Assembly (NCBI RefSeq): GCF_036588685.1
Contig: NC_086374.1
Coordinates: 73,344,457-73,408,456, forward strand
Length of the DNA: 64,000 nt
Direction of reading: 5' to 3'
DNA from: Mytilus trossulus
Lineage: Eukaryota > Mollusca > Bivalvia > Mytilida > Mytilidae
Position numbers and translations under genes: made by a program. Below are positions 15,501 to 27,500 of the stretch, piece by piece. Each line of letters opens with the position of its first letter. The stretch's first letter is position 1. The notes beneath the pieces were generated by a model. That model saw nothing but the letters and a program-made list of their open reading frames with translations, was not told the DNA's origin and did no database searches.

Positions 15501-18500
15501 TCTGATATTGATCAACAGAAAATTTTATTTGAGTGACACTGTACTGAAAAACAAATAAAAAATTCGGACCAGTTCAATATGAAATAAATTCACTATTTTG
15601 AAACGGACTATAGCTTTATAAATCGGATATATGTGCACATTTTAGCTTCTTTTCGTAAAAAACATCTTCTGGTGGTCTATATTAGCTATACAAGTAGTAC
15701 GGTAAATGTTTTGAATGATGCGAAATCGTTAAGCGTATGCAAATACCCTTGGAGCCGTTTTTACCAAAAAAGGGGGAGGGTTAAATCCGAAGATTTCTGT
15801 GTCATGTGATGTGACAAGATCAAACAAGTATCGCCAAAAGTAAGGCCTATGTATGGCTATCAAGCCTGTAAGACAAATTTTGGATAAAAACAGAAAAGAC
15901 ACACCAAGGCGATGAAATCCTGTACCTACCCGTATTTTGAAAGCAAATAAGAAACAGACTATAGCATGAAAACGGAATTATTCACACAAATCACAACACT
16001 AGTAAAGCGTTTTTGATGTCTAAATCTTTCTGTAAATACAATTTTTGACATATTTTGAGACCATTATACGGTAATAAACAATTTTTGAAATTTGATTTTT
16101 TTTGCCGCATTAGTTACTTGAACATGGCTTGACTTCATTCTACTATGCAAAATATTTCATTGTTAACTGTATAATACACAGGAATTAATTTCTGGAGCCT
16201 ACCCCTGTTTAAAAATTGGTAAAAAATTACACTGATTTTTATAGACATTACGGTACTGTTTGTTGCAGGTGTAATATTTTGCCTCTTTGTTAGTATTGCC
16301 TTTTCGAAGTAATCATGTGCTTCTGATATTGATCAACAGAAAATTTTATTTGAGTGACACTGTACTGAAAAACAAATAAAAAATTCGGACCAGTTCAATA
16401 TGAAATAAATTCACTATTTTGAAACGGACTATAGCTTTATAAATCGGATATATGTGCACATTTTAGCTTCTTTTCGTAAAAAACATCTTCTGGTGGTCTA
16501 TATTAGCTATACAAGTAGTATGGTAAATGTTTTGAATGATGCGAAATCGTTAAGCGTATGCAAATACCCTTGGAGCCGTTTTTACCAAAAAAGGGGGAGG
16601 GTTAAATCCGAAGATTTCTGTGTCATGTGATGTGACAAGATCAAACAAGTATCGCCAAAAGTAAGGCCTATGTATGGCTATCAAGCCTGTAAGACAAATT
16701 TTGGATAAAAACAGAAAAGACACACCAAGGCGATGAAATCCTGTACCTACCCGTATTTTGAAAGCAAATAAGAAACAGACTATAGCATGAAAACGGAATT
16801 ATTCACACTAATCACAACACTAGTAAAGCGTTTTTGATGTCTAAATCTTTCTGTAAATACAATTTTTGACATATTTTGAGACCATTATAGGATATAAAGA
16901 ACTAAATGGTGGCCCCGTTGCCGGCAATGCTATTTTTAGCAATTATCTCCTAATAAGGCGTTTTCATTAAACTAATTATGGGAAATCTGTTGTTGTCTAA
17001 TTGAAGCTCTATATCTATTTGTGATTTTATCGCACTCAAATATATATGGTCCCATGGCTTTTCTTGGTGAATTTTGGGGTTTTTCACGATACCTGACGAT
17101 TTCGCAGAAAATTTTCCCTAATTTTGAGCAACATAAAAAAATTATTTTCGGCATTTCATACTATACATTTTAGGACAAATTTGTGCTTGCATGAAACTTC
17201 ATTCATAATGCTTTCCAGAAGAAAAATTTATAAAAGATATAACAACCAATCACAGAGAGCCATCTATTTTTATCTCTATGTCATGTTCCCTTCATAAAAT
17301 GGCTGCGCCCATGTAATTTTATTTGGTACATTGTAACCTATACGGTAATAAACAATTTTTGAAATTTGATTTTTTTTGCCGCATTAGTTACTTGAACATG
17401 GCTTGACTTCATTCTACTATGCAAAATATTTCATTGTTAACTGTATAATACACAGGAATTAATTTCTGGAGCCTACCCCTGTTTAAAAATTGGTAAAAAA
17501 TTACACTGATTTTTATAGACATTACGGTACTGTTTGTTGCAGGTGTAATATTTTGCCTCTTTGTTAGTATTGCCTTTTCGAAGTAATCATGTGCTTCTGA
17601 TATTGATCAACAGAAAATTTTATTTGAGTGACACTGTACTGAAAAACAAATAAAAAATTCGGACCAGTTCAATATGAAATAAATTCACTATTTTGAAACG
17701 GACTATAGCTTTATAAATCGGATATATGTGCACATTTTAGCTTCTTTTCGTAAAAAACATCTTCTGGTGGTCTATATTAGCTATACAAGTAGTATGGTAA
17801 ATGTTTTGAATGATGCGAAATCGTTAAGCGTATGCAAATACCCTTGGAGCCGTTTTTACCAAAAAAGGGGGAGGGTTAAATCCGAAGATTTCTGTGTCAT
17901 GTGATGTGACAAGATCAAACAAGTATCGCCAAAAGTAAGGCCTATGTATGGCTATCAAGCCTGTAAGACAAATTTTGGATAAAAACAGAAAAGACACACC
18001 AAGGCGATGAAATCCTGTACCTACCCGTATTTTGAAAGCAAATAAGAAACAGACTATAGCATGAAAACGGAATTATTCACACAAATCACAACACTAGTAA
18101 AGCGTTTTTGATGTCTAAATCTTTCTGTAAATACAATTTTTGACATATTTTGAGACCATTATAGGATATAAAGAACTAAATGGTGGCCCCGTTGCCGGCA
18201 ATGCTATTTTTAGCAATTATCTCCTAATAAGGCGTTTTCATTAAACTAATTATGGGAAATCTGTTGTTGTCTAATTGAAGCTCTATATCTATTTGTGATT
18301 TTATCGCACTCAAATATATATGGTCCCATGGCTTTTCTTGGTGAATTTTGGGGTTTTTCACGATACCTGACGATTTCGCAGAAAATTTTCCCTAATTTTG
18401 AGCAACATAAAAAAATTATTTTCGGCATTTCATACTATACATTTTAGGACAAATTTGTGCTTGCATGAAACTTCATTCATAATGCTTTCCAGAAGAAAAA

Positions 18501-21500
18501 ATTATAAAAGATATAACAACCAATCACAGAGAGCCATCTATTTTTATCTCTATGTCATGTTCCCTTCATAAAATGGCTGCGCCCATGTAATTTTATTTGG
18601 TACATTGTAACCTTTAAGTCGTGTTATGATTCTCAATTATATGAATGTCAAAGATATGAGTGTGCTAATCTGTGTTTGTTTATAAATTTTCCTATGTTCT
18701 TGTGTTTTTTTATGTCTCTGATACCGGTATCATTATTTTGAGTTTTTACTATTCATCTGATTTTGTGTTTTTCCTTATGTGCGCTCCTTGTACCTTTTTT
18801 TTCCGCTGATCGATAATAAAATTGCTCTGAAATTAGTTTCACAATTCCAGCCTATTAAAATAAGAGGTTCTTGTAACAATATGTATATGATTTATTTACT
18901 CAACATTATGTTGTTTAAAAGTTGACGTAACCCTGCTACTCACTGTGTTATAAAATGAAACACAGCCCCATATCAAATATACAGGGTCTCAAAGTATTTT
19001 CTTTTTACCAATGATTTTATAAAATATATAGGAGGTGAGATTAATATATTATAAAGATATTGTCAGAACTATGTCAGTTAACAATTTAAACAGATAAATA
19101 AATACCTTTGTAAACAAAAAGCAGTTCTACACAAGAACTATAACGATCAAAATTAAAAATTAAAAAACTTTTTTTCCTGATTATTTCAGTTTAATATTTC
19201 AAGCAAGACCCGGCATTTGTGTGTCAATTCTTTTAAACATGCTCTCCAACCTCTAATGCACGAAGAGTTCTATATTTTGCTTACTGCAGAAGATATTATA
19301 TGAGTTATAAACACTGACTCAAATGTGGACTGCACGACTATCAAACATCAAGCAAATGGCACGAATGATTCACCGAAAACGTAAATGCAAGGTTAAGGTG
19401 GTATGGGAGTCTAAAATAAAAATGATAGAATTTGTTCATACTTTGTCAAAATGTAGTATCTATTGATACATGTTCAAAAATATTATAAAAATGATAGGTC
19501 ACCGTGCATTTTCTCAAGCTACAGGTAGTGACAAAATGACAAATTTTGTATGGATTATACAGGAAAAAACAACATTTTGTGAATAGAAACTAAACAAAAT
19601 GATAAAATTGTAAAATAAATTAGGAAAAGATTGCTTTCGTACAATGCTTTGAGAATATCAAAAGAAAAGATAGGGTCACCGTGCGTTTTTTCCGGCTAAA
19701 AGACAAAATAGGAAAATTTCATGAAGAGTCCTTCAGAAAATGCACTGTTTTAGAGTTACCTCCCCTTAAATTGCAAATTTGAAAATATTAAAAAAACAAC
19801 CAAAAAAAATCTACACTTGTAAAAATATTAATATTTATAAGTTATATTCTTATAAATTGGTTCTTTTAAATGAAAATTCACATTAAAAATCTGCATTCCT
19901 GCATCAAATTTTTCTAACTTGATAGAAAATATGGACCTTAGATTCTCTGTTTTTTACAATCCAAGATGGCGAAAGACACCCATACCACCTTAAAGTTTAT
20001 ATTTAGTCATTTTTATTTTTTCAGGTGTAATGAATATCACGATTCGAATGCCGGAGACCCCGGTACCGAACAGAGAGACAAACTATATGTGCACTATGTT
20101 TGATTTACCAAGCAATGGAGACTTTCATATGATTGCCAGTGTGCCTTATATTGACAACATTTATGTAATGCATCATATGTTGTTGTTTGGGTGTGAAGAT
20201 ACAGGTAACAAAACTGTTGTAGTTGTTTCGGTGTAAAGATACAGGTATAAAAAAATTAGTTATAAAAAAAACTCCAAGGAAAATTCAACACGAAAAGTTC
20301 CTTATCAAATGTTAAAATCAAAAGTTCAAACACTTTCAAAGGAATGGAAAACAACTGTTATATTCCTGAATTTGTACAGACATTTTCTTAATTAGAAACC
20401 GATGGGTTAAATAGTAATATAATTCATATGTTGTTGTTTGGGTTTGAAGTTACAGGTAAAATAATTTTATTTTTGCTTTATATATAAGAAATATGTACAT
20501 TTTGATATTAATGCAAGCTGATGTGGTATGACTGTTAATAAGACAACTACCTGCCAAACTTCAAATAATGTGGATTTTTCTTAGAAATAAGTGTCTCCAA
20601 GAATCAAAGCAGAAAAGCTAGTAAAGTGAAAAAGGAAACCAGTAACAAAAAGTATCACGCGTAGTTTTAAAATTAAATGTAAGCTTACTCTTTAAACCAA
20701 AACAGTAGTAAAAATATGTTGTCGATATCTGATATGGTTTTTAAAAAGAAGTGAAAATAAGCCAATATCAAAATTTAGAATATGACCGTAACCACATTTT
20801 TTTTTACCAAAGACCTCAAAATCAAATGAACTTTGGTCTCTATCACTTATAGTTTACCAGTAAAATTACATTTTACTTATTTTAAATACGGAAGGGGGAA
20901 TTACTCTCATAGGGAGTATCAAGATCATAAGGATATAACGAAATCTGGTGAAATAATTTTGTCGTAATCTTTAATTCATCATATATACCAGGATAATATT
21001 TTGTATCTACGCCAGACACTCGTTTCGTCATTAATGACGCTCGAATCAAAAAAAGTTTAAAAGGCCAAATAAAGTACGAAGTTGGAGAGCATTGAGGACC
21101 AAAATTCCTAAAATTTTGACCAAATACAGCTGAGGTAGTCTTTTCCTGACGTAAAAAATCTTAGTATTTAAAAAATTCAAAAATTTTGTGAACAGTTGAT
21201 GATTCATGTAAGCACAGAAGTGCTGACTACTGGGCTGGTGATACCTCAGGGAATTAAAACTCCACCAGCAGTGGCATCGACCCAGTGGTTGTAAATAAAC
21301 TCATTATAGATACCAGAAATTAATTTTGTATTTACGCCAGATGGCGTTTTGTCTACAAAAAACTCATCAGTGACGCTCGAATCCAAAAATGTTAAAAAGG
21401 CCAAAATATAGTACGAAGTTGAAGAGCATTTAGGAGGAGATGCGCACACAAGAAAAACAGTTTTTGGGGAGATCACTCTTACAATAAAAAGTGTTTAGTT

Positions 21501-24500
21501 ACACAGGGTCAGTTTTAAAATTGCAATTGTTCGATATAATATGCAAAAAGTCTTAGCGACGTCTTGCAAAACCACACAGCACTGTAAAAAAAAGTTGCGG
21601 AAGAAGAAAAAAAATTATCATCAGAAGAAAAGCAATAGGTATAAGGTTTAATACATTCCACCTGTCGACTAAATGGATGGTATCCCAGAATGAACACTAT
21701 TGCAAACAGGACCAGTGAAGAATAATAACTGTCTAAATACCGCATTTTGATTTTAAAAATCACATGTCTTAGTTACTGTCGTTTTCAAATCTACTTTTAG
21801 AAAACACAGATAAGATGTACTTTCTAAAGCCATAAGTTTAAAAAATCTTTTAACCAGTTTTTTCATATTGACCATAAAAAGACGAAATCTATTTTATTGA
21901 TAAACAAACAAGATACATCTGTATTCATATACCTCTATAGTTATACTGAAAGATATTAACATAAATTATGAAGCTTCTGTATATATGTATAGATTACGTC
22001 AAACAGACCAAACCTAATAAACCTGAGCCCTGTCTGATGGGAGTAAAACACTGCAATGACATTATAAGTGTATGGACTGTGGGATATGCTGGACAGTGTG
22101 CATCAAAAGAGTTTGGATTTAGAATTGGCGTGAAGGGATATAAACGTGTTGTACTTCAGGTAAGTAAGTGCGCTGTCGAAATATGGTTCACCAAAAGCGT
22201 TTGAATATAGAATTGGTGTCAAGGAACATTTACGTGTTTAACCTCAGGTATAAGCACTGTTAGATCTGCTAAATAGTGTGAGGTAAAATAGTTTGGACAT
22301 AGCACAGCATCGAATCAACTAATAAATGTGCAACAAAAGAGTTTGCTGTGAATGGATACGATCGTGTGCTTCTCGTGGTAGGGGATGCATAATTGATTTC
22401 GTGTTCAAGGAAACTGCTGCATACCGAAATAAATGAAAGGAGAATGTGTTTGCTCGAATGAACAAAAATTACACTGCTTCAGTTTAATGAATATGCATCA
22501 AAGGTTTAATAAAATGAATTGCATTATTTGCAAATCAACAACACATTTCAACCAAAACAAACATTTATAGGTCAATTTAAAAGGCTTCATCAAAAGACAG
22601 GCCCTTTCTAAAGCGTGTCTTTAAAGCCGTGAATAGATTGAACAGACACTATGAATAAATGACATCAACATCCATTTAACATGTGAACAAAATCATCACT
22701 ATATAGCATAATAAACCTTGAGAAAGGGACATTACAGTCTTGTTCACAGAACATAAAGCGATGGTAAATGTTTCTCACTCCGTCTTATAAAATTATCCTT
22801 CATTGTGATTGGTTGATAATTAGTGCATTTCACTCTATTTCCTTTTTAGCCTGTGATCAGGTGATTTGTCAAATATTGTAATAGTAATAGATAATCAAAT
22901 GCGTGTATGCATGATTTGTAGAGTTTTTAAATCTGAAGAAAAATTTAGATCGGTAAAAGTTTAATATAAAAACACTTGTTTTAGGCTCACTGGAATAACC
23001 CCGAGTTGAAAGATAGTTATGTCGATAGCTCTGGTCTAACGCTTTATTATACAAATAAACTAAGACCAAATGATGCAGCAGTGATGCGGATTGGCAGTAG
23101 CTATTTTGAACTGCCACCAGGAAGATCGAAAGTGGAAGTTGTTGGAACATGCTCGTCGCAATGTAGCAAAGCGCAGTTAAAAGGTCCCATTTATATCACT
23201 GCAGCTGGAAATCATATGCATTATTTGGGTGAGTTTTTGTGTTGGAGATTTTTTGATAATTTCAGACCTTTATTATTTCTATTTACATGTCTATGTTTTC
23301 CTTCCAAAGTTTAATGGTTCTCTCCAGGCAATCCGGCTTTTACCACCCAATAAAAACTGACATCATCGAAGAGCACAATAGTGTCAAATTAAGGCAACAG
23401 TAGTATACCGCTGTTCAAAATTCATAAATCCATGGGCAAAAAACAAAATGGCATTAAATACCAATTAAATACCAATTAATCAATCCATCAATCATTCTAT
23501 TTACAAGTAAAGATGAAACGTCCACTTGTGTAAATATGGTGCATTCTCGAAAACTATATGTTATCAGTGGTCAACTTATTCTTTAGTATAGTTAACTGAA
23601 ATAAGTTAAACCTTATTGCCGATGGATTAGTGTTTCATACTTTAACAGATTTTAATACTTTTTACAAGAGGCTGCGTTTTGATGTTGCTGTTTAGTGTAC
23701 AAATCTTCAAATAGTTAATATTTGTAATTGTCTTTCAAAAGGAAATTTAATCCATTTCATTGTCTTAATAAAAACATGAGCAGAAAGGTTGGAGGAACTT
23801 GAATTATGTTCTTTCGTTTTTAGACATGTTGTTGTAGTCTTTTATGTTACTTAATTCTCGTTTAGTGGTTGTCGTTTGTTATTGTGGTTCATAAGGGATT
23901 CTTGTTTCTCTTTTTTTTTGTATAGATTAGACCGTTGGTTTTTCCGTTTGAATGGTTTTACACTTGTAATTTTTAGAACCCTTTATAGACACTCAAATCA
24001 ATCCATGTGTTCGTAGAAAGTACATGTTTTTGTGTCCTGTTAAATTGTACCTTTTAAAATTTTCGGATTCTCATAAATTCTATGTATAACTTTTGGAATA
24101 GTTTGAATCTCGGTCTATTTCTGTAATTTATTCTTACATACTTTTGATTTTTTTTAACCCTGTATGCGTACATTGCCTATGTAAATTTTAAAATTGTTTG
24201 TATGCATATTGAACGACAAATTTATGTGACGTGTATAATTTTTCTGACGTCAGACACTCAAATCAATCCATGTGTTCGTAGATAGTAGATGTTTTTGTGT
24301 CCTGTTAAATTGTTCCTTTTAAAATTGTTATACGATGATGACTGATGTACCCATATTTTGACTATTGTGACTGTTTATTTAACGCATCATGTAAATGTAG
24401 CGGAATTTGATGAGACTGTTATTAAACTGAGAGGGTTAGCGCTATAGAACCAGGTTTAATCCACCATTTTCTACATTTGAAAATGCCTGTACCAAGTCAG

Positions 24501-27500
24501 GAATATGACAGTTCTTGTCCATTCGTTTTTGATGCGTTTTGTTATTTGATTTTGCTATGTGATTATGGACTTTCCCAATTGATTTCCCTCTGAGTTCAGT
24601 ATTTTTGTGATTTTACTTTTTATTTTCTATAGCTTGATGTTCGGTGTGAGCAAAGGCTCCATGTTGAAAATCGTATTTTGACCTATAATTGTATACTTTT
24701 ACAAATTGTGACTTGGATGGAGATTTCTTCATAAGCACTCATAAATTATATCTAATGTATTGGTTATATTGATAAAAGAGGAATAACTCTACTAAGATTC
24801 AACTAACCATTTCATTCATGCTGACATATTTGTTTTCTCCTGCCGATAACTTTTCTTTTCAAAGTGTGTTACAGTTTTCAAGATAATAGGGGAAAATGCC
24901 AGAAAATATCATTAGAGGGCAACAACTCTTATTATTAGTCGACCGAAGATTTGTACAATACCACTTATTTGTAAATCTGGTCTTTTCAGGTTTTGAAGGT
25001 TCTATCACAAAAAGTAAAATCACAAAAATATTAACTTAGAGGAAAATAAATTCTGAAAGTCCATAATCACATGACAAAATCAAATAACAAAACGCATCAA
25101 AAACGAATGGACAAGAACTGTCATATTCCTGACTTGGTACAGGCATTTTCAAATGTAGAAAATGGTGGATTAAACCTGGTTTATTACAAAATGGTACAAA
25201 TTTGTAATTCAAGGGCAATAACTTTATAAGAAGTCGTCTAAAATTTTGACTTTAACGCCTGAAACTCAAAATTCCGAACATTTTAGCATGTCAGATGTTC
25301 TCCATTTCTAGCGGGTTTTTTTTTAACTTTTAAACTAATAGGAAACACTTAAGCGTTTGTAATTTTGGTTGGAAGGCGTGGACCATCAGTCATATTCCCT
25401 ACATACCCCAATGAGGATTGTGGCCAAGTTTGATTAAATGTGGCTCAGTAGTTTCAGAGGAGATTATCTTTTGTAAAAGTTAACGGACAATAGACAATGA
25501 CTTCAATAAATGAGAAAAGCTCGCTTGGCCCTTTGAATAAGCTATTCTAGAAAAGTTCAGTATTGGGCTCGTAATCCTTCAGTTAGATATGAAATAAAAT
25601 GGCAAGATATTATTGAATTAATTGTCAACGATTTCAATACGGAAAAGAGATACGTAAGTCACTAAAGCGATAGTAACTCACAAGGCCATAGCAAAAAATG
25701 ACCAGAAGACTCTTACAAGTCACACTATAAAAACTACCGGACTTGGATCCCATCAAATACCATTGATAATCGCAGGTGCTCTGAAAGAATAAGCAGACCG
25801 TGTCACATGTGACATCTGCTACGTTGCTCATGTTAAACTAAATTCGGTATTTTTCAGTTTTATTTGATGAAAAAAAAAGAGGACGGGTTTGTGGTTACAA
25901 TGTTTAAAACATATCAATTGGCATCTGTGAAACAAAATTTAACCCCCTACTCAAAAGTTACTTTAAAGACTTTGATAATTTAAACAATTAGTATCGCAGT
26001 ATCACAGAAAAGGGCATAGATTATCACCGCACGTGCATTTTAACGTTACAGACGAGGGTACATGACCGCCAATAAATGGCAATTTAGGGATATAACTTTA
26101 TCCGAATTTTGTCTATTTACAGGTGAAAAACAGAAGATAGAGTTGATACGTAATGGCACAAAAATTCAAGATATTACAAACGAAGACAATTATAATTATG
26201 ATAAACCAGTCACGCACAGGTACACATTTATGTCTCTTACTAAAATTAACTTGCTAAAAGCTAAATTTGATTTTCAAACTATAAATGAACATTGGAATTG
26301 AGGTGAAATAAAATAGACCTGTTAAATAGAGTACCGTGTTAAAGGCCCATTTGTGTTACGCTGAAAACAAAGCATTAAACTCAATATAATCAGGGAAAAG
26401 ATCGATTAATTGATGGGTTATTTTGGAACACTCATTTCGAAACAATAAAAAATTATCAATATCTCCGCTTCATTGATAGACCACATTATTAGTAGTATTA
26501 CTTTTAATAGCTCTCCACAGGCATTCATTTGCTTCAAGTTGATGGTCCCATTTTGTATTTCGGGTTGGGTTTACAAGTTTGACTAGTTTTAAGATGAGGC
26601 CTCTATTCACAAATTTATGTTTCGATAAAGAATTTTGTATTAATTTTACTAAAATTGATAGTGGAATTTTTGGTTATTGGTTTCATTGTTTAGAATGTCT
26701 AGGAGGCGGAAGCTGACTGAGCAATAACATTTTCTGAGATGGAAGTTAACATAGTCTCAGCTCCTCCGTTTCATTGCTTTACCCTATGATAAGCGGTCAA
26801 TGATGGTTTTGGTTTGAAAAGTGAAATAACTAAAAAAAAAAACATTCAGTACTCTAAAAATAACAATCGTTTATTTTTGAAGATCAAGACAAAATTACCA
26901 ATAGTGTTACAAATCAATGCTGTACGATTTTATTTCTTTTGTAGTTTTAAAATCCCAATTGAAGTACAACCTGGAGATGAATTGAAAACTACATGTGTGT
27001 TTAAAACTACATCCAAACTAAATTATACTTACTATGGACAAGGTACAAATGACGAAATGTGCTATGGATTTTTGATAATTTATCCTGCAAAGAATGTGAA
27101 ACGAAAATTTTGCACATCTTGGAAAAGCATTCCAGTATGTGAACTAAAAGCTCCAATAGTCAGAGGTTGCCAAACAGCAAAATTAACAAACTTATCAAAT
27201 CCCGAGTTTACTGAAATGAGAAATGCTGTGAAAGATAATTGTTTTACAAACGATACCTGTTTAGAGAAATGTAAAGACAAACTAACAATCATTAACATTC
27301 ATCCATGCATGAACGGAGATGTAGGACTATATATTAAGAACAGATTAAATAGATTAAATGACCCTAGTGTGACAGATTTTTATCATGGGATTGAATCATG
27401 CTCCAAAGAGTTTAGAACTCATGTATCAAAACCGCCTACATCGAAATCGAGCAGACTTCTTCAATTGCACATTGTATTTGTGTTTGGTTTTATTGTCATG

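Larger units (their letters stand above)
1037..18615 (+). repeat. Two-module satellite array in intron 3 of copy 1
   Basis: Direct reading gives 25 adjacent modules with no spacer. C is 453 bp and starts AGGATATAAAGAACTAAATG. D is 821 bp and starts ACGGTAATAAACAATTTTTG. C copies start at 1037, 3953, 6048, 8143, 10238, 11512, 16889 and 18163. D copies start at 1490, 2311, 3132, 4406, 5227, 6501, 7322, 8596, 9417, 10691, 11965, 12785, 13605, 14426, 15247, 16068 and 17342. The array begins and ends with C. Every junction is at TAT before ACGG or AGG. Copies differ only at scattered single bases, so the array is young or homogenised. The last C diverges in its final two or three bases. Each C has a 60-codon minus-strand open frame that I do not regard as a gene. 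Confidence 0.97.

Noticed and set aside
1120-18428. Eight identical 60-codon minus-strand frames
   Set aside because: They lie in each C module of the satellite, have no recognisable motif, and are identical simply because the module is.
1037-18615. C-D-C as LTR retrotransposon (C as LTR)
   Set aside because: C lacks TG...CA ends, D has no gag-pol or primer-binding site, and D repeats up to six times between C copies.
21246-21763. Two minus-strand frames in intron 4 of copy 1
   Set aside because: The first overlaps the R1 repeat and the second has no motif; both are inside a well-supported intron.
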